64,000 nucleotides of DNA from an uncultured Bacteroides sp. (GTDB lineage: Bacteria; Bacteroidota; Bacteroidia; Bacteroidales; Bacteroidaceae): NCBI GenBank assembly GCA_900766195.1, contig CAAFUN010000003.1, positions 124,001 through 188,000 on the forward strand, read 5' to 3'. Each line of letters starts with the position of its first letter. Within the stretch, counting starts at the first letter, position 1. Below the pieces are notes generated by a model. It saw nothing but the letters and a program-made list of their open reading frames with translations. It did not search any database and was not told the DNA's origin. Below are positions 7,265 through 17,212 of this stretch, in pieces. The position numbers and the translations under genes were made by a program.

Positions 7265-10216
7265 ATGAAAAAATTATTTCTGGCTATTATTATCAGTATA
7301 GGTAGCCTATCTGTTATCAATGCTCAAATTTTAGTAAAATCTGAAGTAAGGCAATCAATGAGACGTGTCGCAGATTGGCAAATAGCCCACTTCAACGAAG
7401 TTCCACATGGAGATCTCAATTGGGTAAACGCTACATTCTATTTAGGACTTTGCCGTTGGGCCGAAATAGCAGAGAAAGAAAATCAAGATGAATTCTATTA
7501 CAACTGGTTAATGCGCATGGGAGATCGCAATAACTGGCAAGTGGACAAACGTATGTATCATGCCGATGACATCTGTGTGGGGCAGACTTATCTGCAACTA
7601 TACAGAAAATACAAACAACAGGAAATAATAGCTCCCACACGTGCAAGAGCGGAGTGGGTAATCAAAAACCCACCGAAAGGTTCCTTTCTGTTAAGTTATA
7701 GCGATCCTTCCACCTTAAATCACTGGACGTGGTGTGATGCACTCTTCATGGCTCCCCCTGTTTATTTAGGTCTTTACGAACTTACGGGAGATAAAAAGTT
7801 TATCCGGTTTATGGATAAAGAATACAAGAAAACTCATGATTATCTCTTTGATAAGAAAGAAAACTTATTCTACCGTGATCACCGCTTTTTCAAAATGAAA
7901 GAAGCGAATGGTGAGAAAGTATTTTGGGGAAGAGGCAATGGCTGGGTACTTGGAGGGCTTGTAGAGATGTTACGCGAACTACCGGAAAAAAGCAAGTACC
8001 GTGGTTTCTACAAAGAACTGTTTGTAAACCAGTGTCGCCGCATTGCCCCTTTGCAAAACAAAGACGGATTTTGGCATGCCAGCCTACTTGACCCTAATTC
8101 TTACCCATCACCGGAAACGAGTGCCAGCGGTTTTTTTGTATATGCGTTAGCTTATGGAGTCAATGAGGGACTACTCCCCGAAAATGAATTCTCTCCAGTT
8201 ATAAAAAAAGGCTGGAAAGCATTACTTTCAGTAGTTGAAGAAGACGGCAAACTAGGCTATGTGCAACCTATCGGTGCTGATCCCAAAAAAGTAGATAGGG
8301 ATATGACTGAAGTGTATGGTCCCGGTGCTTTCCTTTTAGCCGGAAGTGAAATCTATCGCATGGCTCAAGAAACTCCTTTATCCACAAAAAACATTTCTGC
8401 AAGCCGTGTACAAGAAATAGCATCCATGTTATCGGAAAATTCTCAAGGCATAGGAATCAATTATAAAAACCGTACGTTTTGGGACAAAATGAAGACTAGT
8501 AAAGAGGCTCAAAAGCTTCTCTCAAAGGAAGCACCCGCATTACTCAAAAAGGGAATGCCCTCCTTTATTGATTCGCTTTATCTGGATTTGAACAAGTCGA
8601 ATGTTCGTCTACCTGGTGAAAATATGATGAACGCCCGTTTCCATTATCTTTTTAGACTAGCTCTAGCAGAATGTTTGGAGAACCAAAAGCACTATATACC
8701 GGCAATAGAAAAAGCACTAATTGAACTCTGCAATCAAAAGCCTTGGTCTATCCCTGCTCACGATCGTAGTTTACAAAACTATAACGGAACGAATTATTAT
8801 GTTGATTTAGTAGTAGCCACTGCCGGAAACAGTATGGCACAATGTATGACATTGCTAGATGATCGAATATCACCTGAAGTAAAAGCCCGCGTGCAATGCG
8901 CATTTCGCGAAAAAGTATTCCGTCCCATCTATCGATGTCTTGAAGAGACAAAACCCTTTTATTGGTTCACCGTGACCAATAATTGGAATTCCGTATGCTT
9001 GGCAGGAGTCACTGGAGCCGCGCTTGCCTTGCTGCAAGACAAGGAAGAACGTGCCTACTTCATTGCAGCCGCAGAGAAATACAACGGCTATGGGATGAAA
9101 GGCTATGGAGAGGATGGCTACTGCAGCGAAGGCGTAGGTTATTATAACTATGGCTTCCGCGCTTATATATTATTACGCGAAGAGGTGTGCAGAGCTACCA
9201 AAGGAGAAATAGATTTTTTCAATAACCCGAAGTTTGTACGTATTGCCCAATACGGCAAAAACATACAGATGATCAATGGGATTTGTCCGGCTTATTCAGA
9301 TTGCCGTATGGGACTCTCACCAGACCTCTTTATAACCAATTATTGCGATCGTGCCCTCGGCATATCCGCCGGCAATGAAGAGTGCCGTCTACCAGGAGCA
9401 AGTAACATGTCCCTCTATCTCATCGAATGTTTTCCACATCAGGCATGGAAAGTCGCACAGACCGACGAGATAAAAGAAGAACTAAGCAAGAACAGCTACG
9501 ACCCGCTACGGAGTTATTATAACAAAGCGGAAGTACTCATATCCAGACCCTCCATATCCTCTTCATGCCCTATGGCAATATCGGTCAAGGGAGGAAACAA
9601 TGCAGAAAATCACAATCACAACGACATCGGATCCTACGTGGTGATTCTGAATAAAGAGACTATGGCAGGTGATCAGGGTGGTCCCTTCTCTTATCCTGGC
9701 GACTACTTCAGCGCAGAAGCTTCCGAAAAGTACAAGATTAAAAGTTCTTTCGGACACCCCGTACCGGTAGTAGATGGCAGGGTACAGATCACCGGCAAGA
9801 AAGCGCAGGCCTCCATCATTCAAAAGGAATTCACCGCTCAACAAGATATTTACAGCATTGACTATACCTGTGCTTATTCTACCCCCAAACTGGATAAGCT
9901 TATTCGCACCTTCGTTTATGACAGAACAAAAAACGGGACGTTTACCGTAGGTGATGAATTTATAGCCAATTCGCCAATCCGGTTCGAAACAGCCGTAACA
10001 ACACAGGCAAGTTGGAAGATTTTAGATAACTCTCATCTACTTCTTTCCTCCGGGAAAGAACAAATGGAAGTTAAGATAGAATCTTCCGGAAAGGTTGAGT
10101 TTACCTCTGAACAGATAGAGGTAAACTCACCTCTTTATACCCGAATAGGCATTCGGCTGAAAGAGAAAACCTCTACAGGCTACATCAAACTTATCATGTA
10201 CCCAAAACATCCATAA
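7265..10216 (+). CDS. GH105 unsaturated uronyl hydrolase fused to heparinase II/III-type polysaccharide lyase
   Basis: This 983-residue protein has a signal peptide (1-20, cleaved after VINA) and two catalytic modules. Residues about 25-370 form a GH105 (YteR-like) (alpha/alpha)6 barrel: the HADD motif at 99-102, the presumed acid/base Asp158 in 'WTWCDALFMAPP', and 'WGRGNGWVLGG' at 221-231. Residues about 385-720 look like a lyase toroid ('NNWNSVCLAG', 'GEDGYCSEGVGYYNYG'). Residues about 755-983 form the heparinase II/III beta-sandwich, with the hallmark 'NHNHNDIGSY' at 782-791. A lyase cuts uronic-acid polymers and leaves a 4,5-unsaturated uronate, which GH105 then removes, so the fusion couples consecutive steps in the periplasm or on the surface. 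The lyase family number cannot be assigned by eye. Confidence 0.85.
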   Translation: MKKLFLAIIISIGSLSVINAQILVKSEVRQSMRRVADWQIAHFNEVPHGDLNWVNATFYLGLCRWAEIAEKENQDEFYYNWLMRMGDRNNWQVDKRMYHADDICVGQTYLQLYRKYKQQEIIAPTRARAEWVIKNPPKGSFLLSYSDPSTLNHWTWCDALFMAPPVYLGLYELTGDKKFIRFMDKEYKKTHDYLFDKKENLFYRDHRFFKMKEANGEKVFWGRGNGWVLGGLVEMLRELPEKSKYRGFYKELFVNQCRRIAPLQNKDGFWHASLLDPNSYPSPETSASGFFVYALAYGVNEGLLPENEFSPVIKKGWKALLSVVEEDGKLGYVQPIGADPKKVDRDMTEVYGPGAFLLAGSEIYRMAQETPLSTKNISASRVQEIASMLSENSQGIGINYKNRTFWDKMKTSKEAQKLLSKEAPALLKKGMPSFIDSLYLDLNKSNVRLPGENMMNARFHYLFRLALAECLENQKHYIPAIEKALIELCNQKPWSIPAHDRSLQNYNGTNYYVDLVVATAGNSMAQCMTLLDDRISPEVKARVQCAFREKVFRPIYRCLEETKPFYWFTVTNNWNSVCLAGVTGAALALLQDKEERAYFIAAAEKYNGYGMKGYGEDGYCSEGVGYYNYGFRAYILLREEVCRATKGEIDFFNNPKFVRIAQYGKNIQMINGICPAYSDCRMGLSPDLFITNYCDRALGISAGNEECRLPGASNMSLYLIECFPHQAWKVAQTDEIKEELSKNSYDPLRSYYNKAEVLISRPSISSSCPMAISVKGGNNAENHNHNDIGSYVVILNKETMAGDQGGPFSYPGDYFSAEASEKYKIKSSFGHPVPVVDGRVQITGKKAQASIIQKEFTAQQDIYSIDYTCAYSTPKLDKLIRTFVYDRTKNGTFTVGDEFIANSPIRFETAVTTQASWKILDNSHLLLSSGKEQMEVKIESSGKVEFTSEQIEVNSPLYTRIGIRLKEKTSTGYIKLIMYPKHP

Positions 10217-10377
10217 AACACACTCTTTTTTTCCATACAAACAATAAGTGCCACTTTTACGAAAAATCTACATTAATTACATTCATTTTATAAATAGAAC
10301 TTTGCGATATCTAATTAGAAACCAAAGAAGAATTACACCTTAAAAATCTAAATTAATCACAAATAAAGCCTATTATT

Positions 10378-13300
10378 ATGAAAAGAAAGGAAAAAATTAT
10401 CTTATTCATTGCAGCATGTTATTTTTCCACATTCTACTCGTTTTCTCTAAATCAGAGCAGTAGAACCAGAATAACAGAAAACCTAAGGGAAAAAGATCTT
10501 ATTGTCTCTACCTCTCAAATAAAAAAAACAATTAATGGGATTATAACAGATGGTAAAGAAGCTATCATTGGAGCCAATATAATCATAAAAGGAACAGATA
10601 ATGGAAGCATTACAGATATAGAAGGCCGATTTACACTTAAAAATGTAAACGAAGGTGCTGTTCTCAAGATATCTTGCATCGGATATCTTACTCAAGAAAT
10701 AGCAATAAAGAAGCAATCCTCACTTAATATTATCTTAAAAGAAGATAATCAAACATTAAATGAGGTCGTTGTCGTTGGTTATGGGTCACAAAAAAAAGTG
10801 AATTTAACAGGAGCAATAGGCACCGTTGATTCAAGAGTCTTAGAATCTAGACCAATAACCTCTGCTTCAAATGCTTTACAAGGCACCATTCCAAACTTGC
10901 AAATTACTCATGTAAGTGGTGAACCTGGTTCAAGTTCAACATTGAATATACGTGGGACCACCTCCATAAATGGCGGTAGTCCCCTAGTATTAGTCGACGG
11001 TGTAGAAATGAACTTAGACTTAATAAATCCCAATGATATAGCCAATGTCACAGTCCTAAAGGATGCTGCTGCTTCAGCAATATATGGCGTACGAGCCGCA
11101 TACGGTGTTGTACTAGTGACAACCAAAAGCGCTGGGAGCAATTCAAAAACAACAGTCTCATATTCGGGAAACGTTGCATTCTCAAAGCCAACGGTCTTAC
11201 CTAAAATGGTAAAAACTAGCTGGGAGCACGCCGAATTTGTAAATAAGGCTATGACTAATGCTGGACTAGATGTAATGTTTAGCCCAGAAACAGTACAAAA
11301 AATGAAAAATTATGCCAACAACCCTAACAGCAATCCAGAATATGAGGTACTAAACGGTGCAATATACTACTATGGAAACACCGATTGGGTTGATTTAATG
11401 CTAAAGAAGCTAACTCCCACGTACAATCATAATATTAATATATCTGGTGGCAATGAGAAAACAAAGTTTTACTCATCTGTAGGATACATGAACCAATCTG
11501 GTATGTACAAGATCGGCAATGATAGCTTCGAACGCCTGAATACCCGACTATCGATAGAGAATCAAACTACACCCTGGCTAAAATTGGGCAGTAAGATTTT
11601 ATATAATTATACAACATCAGATAAACCTCACAAATACAAAGACGACGTCTGGCAACAAATGGTCTTCTCAACTCCAACCCGTATGGCTCGTCCATGGAAT
11701 AAAGACGAACGATATCCCGAACTAGACCAATATGCAGGGAAGTACTTTGACGACCAGAATCCTATATCTCTATTAGAATTAGGGGGACGTGACAAAGAGA
11801 AAGTCCATGATATTTGGTTGACAGGAAGCGCAGATTTATCCCTCACAAAAGAGTGGCATGCACGTGTTGATTTTACTTATAATCTCAATTATGACCGTTC
11901 CAGTGAACACCGTAAACGAGTTGATATGATTACAACCAATTTTGCTAGGACAGAAGGAAATACGAATAACAACAGCTTTTCCTGGATAAATGGAAATAAA
12001 GATTATTATTCATTTAACGCTTATACCGACTATGAACACACTTTTGCCGGAAAACATTATATAAAAGCAATGGTTGGATTCAACCAAGAGCTTACAAAAT
12101 ACAAGACAACGACTGCAACCCGCCAAAACTTAATATCACAAGATTTACCATCTCTAAGCTTAGGAACAGGAATGCAAACAGTTAGTGAAGATGGTTACGA
12201 ATGGGCGTTACGCGGGGGCTTTTTTCGCCTAAATTATATTTATAGTAATCGCTATTTATTTGAAGTAAATGGGCGTTATGACGGGACATCGCGTTTTCCT
12301 TCAAATAATCGATTTGTATTTCTCCCATCCTTTTCCGGAGCATGGCGTATCTCTGAGGAATCATTTATGGAACCTACCCGACAATATATAGATAACTTAA
12401 AAGTACGCGCTTCTTATGGAACTTTAGGAAATCAACTATTATCAGCCAGCAGTTGGTCTGGAAACACCAAATATTATCCTTATATTCCCTTTATGAGCTC
12501 AGGTACTGCAGGTAACTGGTTGTTCACTAACAGCGATAAGTCTTTGTATATAGATCCGGCAGGCCTTATTTCCAGTAATTTAACTTGGGAGAAAGCATCC
12601 ACACTCAATTTGGGACTTGACTTCACAATATTAGACCAGCGCTTCGATGCCTCTTTCGATTGGTACCAACGCACAACATCGGACATGCTTGTAAAAGTAG
12701 AATATCCAGAAATTTTAGGAACAACTGCCCCACCTGCAAATAAGGCAGCACTTCGCACACGCGGATGGGAGTTATCATTAAATTGGCATGACCGAATTGG
12801 AAAAGATTTTAAATATGATTTAGGATTCATCCTCTCTGACTCTAAAGCGAAAATAACCAAGTATGAAAATAAAACGGGAAGTCTGAGCGATTATTATGTC
12901 GGTCAAGAGATCGGAGAAATATGGGGATATGAAACAGAAGGTTTTTACCAAACTCAATCTGATGTGGAAAAACACGCAGATCAATCAAAACTTGGTTCAA
13001 ACTGGTCTCCCGGCGATATTATGTACAAGGATCTTGACGGTAACGGAAAGATTAATAATGGTTCTAATACTTTAGAAGATCATGGAGATCTGAAGATTAT
13101 AGGAAATACTACACCACGCTATCAATATGGCATTACTGCTAATATATCTTATAAAAATACGTATGTAAATATTTTCTTTCAAGGTATAGGAAAACGTGAC
13201 TTTTGGCCAAGTTCTCAACCTTTCTGGCCTGTATCAACACAATATTACAATACGCAAAAATGGTTTGTTACCGACTCGTGGACTGAAGATAATCGTAACG

Positions 13301-13593
13301 CTTACTTTGCACGCCCCATTGCACGTGACTCCAAAAATCAGCAACAGCAGACCAAATATCTACAAGATGCATCGTATTGTCGTCTAAAAAACTTGACCAT
13401 AGGCTATGATTTTCCAAAGACTTGGCTGGATTTCTTCCACATAGGAAAAGCAGGAATCTACTTCAGCGCAGAAAACTTATTTGAATTTACCAGTGTGAAA
13501 GGAGCTTATGACCCTGAAGCAGCTGCTAAAAAAGGTACTATGGTATACCCATTTCAACGTACTTATTCATTTGGATTAAATGTAACATTCTAA
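10378..13593 (+). CDS. susC: SusC-family TonB-dependent outer-membrane transporter
   Basis: This 1071-residue protein imports oligosaccharides through the outer membrane together with its SusD partner. A signal peptide is followed by a carboxypeptidase-regulatory-like domain at about 50-120 ('NGIITDGKEAIIGANIII'). The SusC hallmark 'LNEVVVVGYGSQKKVNLTGA' leads into the plug domain ('NALQGTIPNLQI', 'LNIRGTTSINGGSPLVLVDG', 'LKDAAASAIYGVRAAYGVVL'). A long beta-barrel ends in the aromatic C-terminus 'SFGLNVTF'. There is no extra N-terminal anti-sigma-interacting domain, which fits control by the hybrid two-component protein nearby. The susD start lies 13 bases downstream of the stop. A weaker promoter-like GAACTTTG lies at 10297-10304, so it may be partly transcribed independently of the lyase gene. 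Confidence 0.95.
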   Translation: MKRKEKIILFIAACYFSTFYSFSLNQSSRTRITENLREKDLIVSTSQIKKTINGIITDGKEAIIGANIIIKGTDNGSITDIEGRFTLKNVNEGAVLKISCIGYLTQEIAIKKQSSLNIILKEDNQTLNEVVVVGYGSQKKVNLTGAIGTVDSRVLESRPITSASNALQGTIPNLQITHVSGEPGSSSTLNIRGTTSINGGSPLVLVDGVEMNLDLINPNDIANVTVLKDAAASAIYGVRAAYGVVLVTTKSAGSNSKTTVSYSGNVAFSKPTVLPKMVKTSWEHAEFVNKAMTNAGLDVMFSPETVQKMKNYANNPNSNPEYEVLNGAIYYYGNTDWVDLMLKKLTPTYNHNINISGGNEKTKFYSSVGYMNQSGMYKIGNDSFERLNTRLSIENQTTPWLKLGSKILYNYTTSDKPHKYKDDVWQQMVFSTPTRMARPWNKDERYPELDQYAGKYFDDQNPISLLELGGRDKEKVHDIWLTGSADLSLTKEWHARVDFTYNLNYDRSSEHRKRVDMITTNFARTEGNTNNNSFSWINGNKDYYSFNAYTDYEHTFAGKHYIKAMVGFNQELTKYKTTTATRQNLISQDLPSLSLGTGMQTVSEDGYEWALRGGFFRLNYIYSNRYLFEVNGRYDGTSRFPSNNRFVFLPSFSGAWRISEESFMEPTRQYIDNLKVRASYGTLGNQLLSASSWSGNTKYYPYIPFMSSGTAGNWLFTNSDKSLYIDPAGLISSNLTWEKASTLNLGLDFTILDQRFDASFDWYQRTTSDMLVKVEYPEILGTTAPPANKAALRTRGWELSLNWHDRIGKDFKYDLGFILSDSKAKITKYENKTGSLSDYYVGQEIGEIWGYETEGFYQTQSDVEKHADQSKLGSNWSPGDIMYKDLDGNGKINNGSNTLEDHGDLKIIGNTTPRYQYGITANISYKNTYVNIFFQGIGKRDFWPSSQPFWPVSTQYYNTQKWFVTDSWTEDNRNAYFARPIARDSKNQQQQTKYLQDASYCRLKNLTIGYDFPKTWLDFFHIGKAGIYFSAENLFEFTSVKGAYDPEAAAKKGTMVYPFQRTYSFGLNVTF

Positions 13594-13606
13594 TTGATTA
13601 AACAAA

Positions 13607-15403
13607 ATGAAAACTACAATATTTCACACTATTGCTATATCGACACTTCTCATATGTGTCTCTTGCAATGACTCCTTCCTAGATAGAAAACCAACCAATG
13701 ACTTGAATGATAATAGTTATTGGAATACTGAAGAAGATTTGAAGGTGTACAACAATGGCATTTACAATGAAGCATGTAATGAAACCTACTACAGTTTTAT
13801 GGTAGGACATACTTCAGGAGCTTGGAACAGCAGCTACATGGACTACTTTTGGAAAGATGTGCAATCAGATAATTATGTTTCAAAAAGCAACTCTAATCAT
13901 ATATCATACACAAAAATCGCTGCTGGAAAAGAAACAGTACCGAACAATCCAACATCGGGCGGATGGTACTGGACCTTATTACGACGTATCAATACTTTTC
14001 TTGCCAATTACAATAATACTCAAATATCAGAAGACATAAAAAATAAATATGCAGGTGAAGCATATTTCTTTCGTGCCTGGTTCTATTTAGATAAAGTGCA
14101 GATGTATGGAGACGTTCCTTTGATAACTACTCCCTTGGAAACAAATTCAGAAGATTTGTATGGATCGCGCACACCAAGAAAAAAAGTCATGCAGAATGTT
14201 TTAGCAGATATTGACAAAGCTTGTAATTATCTCCCCACCAGTTGGGGTACCTCCAATGAAATGCGCATAACTAAAGGAGCCGCTTTAGCTTTGAAATCTC
14301 GCATATGCCTCTATGAAGGAACTTATCGTAAGTATCATGAATTAGGAGATTATAAAGAATTCTTGCAAGAAGCAGTTAACGCTTCCGAAGAATTAATGAG
14401 CTTAAATCTATATAAAATCTACACAACAGGAAATCCTAAAGCTGATTATACAACATTATTCACAAGCGAGGACTTGACCGACAATAAGGAAGTAATTCTG
14501 TTCAGGAAATATGTTACAGGGCTGTTAGGGCATCGTATATGTGGCTATTTAGTAGCTTCTGGCAATGGTGCTACAAAGGATTTAATCGATGATTTTTTAT
14601 GCATAGAATCGGATGGTACAGCCAAACCGATTGCCTTAAGCAAGTCTTTTAATGATGATACATATGAAAACGTACTAGATAATCGTGATCCACGCTTAAC
14701 ACAAATCGTGTTGGATCCTCGTCATTCAAAAGAAATTTTATATAATAGATCACAATATATATTTCCGCGCTTAGCTGGAATGACCGGCTGGGAATCCGCC
14801 ACTGGTTATCACGTCATAAAGTACTATATAGCAGTGCAAGATAAAAAGGGCTATGGAAATGAAACACATGACGCACCGTTGCTACGCTATGCCGAGGTTT
14901 TATTAAATTTGGCAGAAGCTAAAGCCGAGTTGGAAACTATTACTCAAACAGATTTAAATAAAACAATAAATATATTACGCGATCGTGCAGGTATGCCTCA
15001 TCTAATACTAAACCCTGTCATGGATCCCAAATATGCTAATGAGGGACTATCTTCTCTAATTATAGAAATTCGCAGGGAACGACGCGTAGAATTATGTTTT
15101 GAAGACACGCGTTACCAAGATTTAATGCGTTGGAAATGGGGTAAGCGTTTAGCTAACAAAGTACTAGGTATGCGCTTTGAACCGTCTTATTTCGAGGAAT
15201 CACGTTTTAACCCCAAGGAAGGTAGTGCCGACCCTAAACGTGTCATACTGACCGAGATCTATGGAAAGCATTATATTGATGTCTTCTCAGGTACGGATTG
15301 GGCAAACCGAACCTTTGACGAGAATAAACACTATTTGCATCCAATACCAGTCAATGTAATAAGCAAAAATACAGCCATTACACAGAACCCCGGCTGGGAT
15401 TGA
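13607..15403 (+). CDS. susD: SusD-family surface glycan-binding lipoprotein
   Basis: This 598-residue lipoprotein has a lipobox ending in Cys20 ('LLICVSC') followed by 'NDSFLDRKPTNDLNDNSYW', the standard SusD N-terminus. Tetratricopeptide-like helices of the RagB/SusD fold are recognisable ('GEAYFFRAWFYLDKVQMYGD', 'YAEVLLNLAEAKAEL', 'IRRERRVELCFEDTRYQDL'). The C-terminus 'YLHPIPVNVISKNTAITQNP' is typical of the family. It caps the SusC barrel and captures the glycan at the cell surface. The gene is 13 bases after susC, so the two are co-transcribed. Binding specificity cannot be read from the sequence. Confidence 0.95.
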   Translation: MKTTIFHTIAISTLLICVSCNDSFLDRKPTNDLNDNSYWNTEEDLKVYNNGIYNEACNETYYSFMVGHTSGAWNSSYMDYFWKDVQSDNYVSKSNSNHISYTKIAAGKETVPNNPTSGGWYWTLLRRINTFLANYNNTQISEDIKNKYAGEAYFFRAWFYLDKVQMYGDVPLITTPLETNSEDLYGSRTPRKKVMQNVLADIDKACNYLPTSWGTSNEMRITKGAALALKSRICLYEGTYRKYHELGDYKEFLQEAVNASEELMSLNLYKIYTTGNPKADYTTLFTSEDLTDNKEVILFRKYVTGLLGHRICGYLVASGNGATKDLIDDFLCIESDGTAKPIALSKSFNDDTYENVLDNRDPRLTQIVLDPRHSKEILYNRSQYIFPRLAGMTGWESATGYHVIKYYIAVQDKKGYGNETHDAPLLRYAEVLLNLAEAKAELETITQTDLNKTINILRDRAGMPHLILNPVMDPKYANEGLSSLIIEIRRERRVELCFEDTRYQDLMRWKWGKRLANKVLGMRFEPSYFEESRFNPKEGSADPKRVILTEIYGKHYIDVFSGTDWANRTFDENKHYLHPIPVNVISKNTAITQNPGWD

Positions 15404-15575
15404 TCGTACTGTCTTTAAGATAGCAGTTTCCAGTTTCTTCTTTAGATGGATAGATGCCCTTGTATAGTTCTTATCATAAAAGAGAACATATAAGTGGATC
15501 TATCCGGCTAATATTAACAAAATATTTCATAATATACATTTTTCTCTGATTAAATAAAAAATTATACATCGAGAT

Positions 15576-17000
15576 ATGAGAAAAATTTTACTCTCTCTTC
15601 TTTTTATTATTGTGGTTGTTTTTACCTCACCTGCCCAAGAAGTAAAGAAAGAGCTTCCCTTAAAGTACGGAGCCACGAACACGGGCAAACGTCAGGATGC
15701 AGCTATGCAGCGTTTTCGCGATAATCGCTTGGGGATGTTTATCCATTGGGGATTGTATGCCATCCCAGGAGGCGAATGGAAGGGAAAAGTGTATCCCGGT
15801 GCGGCCGAATGGCTAAAATCATGGGGCAAAGTGCCTTCGGATGAATGGATGCAATTGATGAAGCAATGGAATCCGACTAAGTTTGATGCCAAAAGTTGGG
15901 CTAAAATGGCGAAAGATATGGGTGCTAAATACGTAAAAATCACCACGAAGCATCACGAAGGTTTTTGTCTGTGGCCTAGCAAATACTGCAAATATACTGT
16001 AGCGCAGACGCCTTATAAAAAAGACGTTCTTGGTGAACTTGTCAAAGCATACAATAATGAGGGAATAGATGTGCATTTCTACTTCTCTGTAATGGATTGG
16101 AGTAACCCGGATTGGCGATATGACATCAAGACGAAAGAGGATAGCATTGCCTTCCATCGTTTTCTCATATTCACGGACAATCAACTAAAGGAACTAGCCA
16201 CACGATATCCTACTGTAAAAGATTTCTGGTTTGACGGTACGTGGGATCAAAGTATCAAGAAAAACGGATGGTGGACAGCACATGTTGAGAAGATGTTGAA
16301 AGAGATGATCCCCGGAGTAACAATAAACAGTAGATTGCGAGCTGACGATAATGGCAAGCGCCACTTTGATAGCAACGGACAATTGATGGGTGATTACGAG
16401 TCGGGCTATGAGAGAAAACTACCCGATGCCGTGAAAGATCTAAAAGTGACACAATGGGATTGGGAAGCCTGCATGACACTTCCCGAAAACCAGTGGGGAT
16501 ACCACAAAGACTGGTCATTGAGTTATGTCAAGTCACCGATAGAGGTAATAGACCGCATTGTACATGCTGTCTCAATGGGAGGCAACATGGTGGTCAACTT
16601 TGGTCCTCAGCCCGACGGTGACTTCAGACCTGAAGAAAAATTCATGGCTAAAGCCATAGGAGAATGGATGAAAAAGTACGGTAGTGCCATATACGGTTGT
16701 GATTATGCCGGATTAGACAAGCAAGATTGGGGATATTACACCCGTGATAAAGAGGGGTATGTATACATGGTGATATTCAATCAGCCTTATAGTAAACAAC
16801 TAACGGTAAAAATACCCGAGAACACCCGCATTGACCAAGCAATATTAGTAAATAGCAAAGAACATCTGAAAGTAATAGAAACTACCCGCAATGAATATAA
16901 CGTATCTGCTCCAGCTATAAGTCCCGATGAGCCTTACGTCATACGTTTGAAACTCTCTGAAAAGGGTACTACTACTAATTATAAAGAGGCATTAACCTAA
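15576..17000 (+). CDS. GH29 alpha-L-fucosidase-like enzyme
   Basis: This 474-residue enzyme has a signal peptide (about 1-20) and the GH29 signature: 'RLGMFIHWGLYAIPGGEW' at 51-68, 'KYVKITTKHHEGFCLW' at 118-133 and the nucleophile Asp220 in 'FWFDGTWD'. It retains 'NMVVNFGPQPDG' near the end of the barrel, followed by a short beta-sandwich. GH29 enzymes release alpha-L-fucose by a retaining mechanism, and some members accept L-galactose, which differs only by one hydroxyl at C6. Clustering with SusC/D, GH2 and a sulfatase places it in one degradative locus. The 172-base gap upstream carries an 8-base inverted repeat (15448-15455 / 15498-15505) but no convincing promoter. Confidence 0.9.
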   Translation: MRKILLSLLFIIVVVFTSPAQEVKKELPLKYGATNTGKRQDAAMQRFRDNRLGMFIHWGLYAIPGGEWKGKVYPGAAEWLKSWGKVPSDEWMQLMKQWNPTKFDAKSWAKMAKDMGAKYVKITTKHHEGFCLWPSKYCKYTVAQTPYKKDVLGELVKAYNNEGIDVHFYFSVMDWSNPDWRYDIKTKEDSIAFHRFLIFTDNQLKELATRYPTVKDFWFDGTWDQSIKKNGWWTAHVEKMLKEMIPGVTINSRLRADDNGKRHFDSNGQLMGDYESGYERKLPDAVKDLKVTQWDWEACMTLPENQWGYHKDWSLSYVKSPIEVIDRIVHAVSMGGNMVVNFGPQPDGDFRPEEKFMAKAIGEWMKKYGSAIYGCDYAGLDKQDWGYYTRDKEGYVYMVIFNQPYSKQLTVKIPENTRIDQAILVNSKEHLKVIETTRNEYNVSAPAISPDEPYVIRLKLSEKGTTTNYKEALT

Positions 17001-17029
17001 CTCTATATTCTCTATGATTTTGCTTTAAC

Positions 17030-17077
17030 TATCAGCCTGTATCTTCTATTTTACAACTAAATCGATACAGGCTGATA
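17030..17077. repeat. 14-base perfect inverted repeat between the GH29 and GH2 genes
   Basis: TATCAGCCTGTATC (17030-17043) and its exact reverse complement (17064-17077) enclose a 20-base loop. No T-run follows on the plus strand, so it is not a standard terminator. It may be an mRNA-stabilising hairpin or attenuator inside the operon. Confidence 0.7.
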
Positions 17078-17212
17078 CTAAAAAGTACAAATACGTACCG
17101 ATAACTGGCCTATATTCAACGGAAGAAACAAAGAAGTAGCAGCAAAAATAGAAGAAGGATGGGCTATAAGCTAACTGCCACAATCTTTATGATCAACTAT
17201 AAAAAGATAAAA

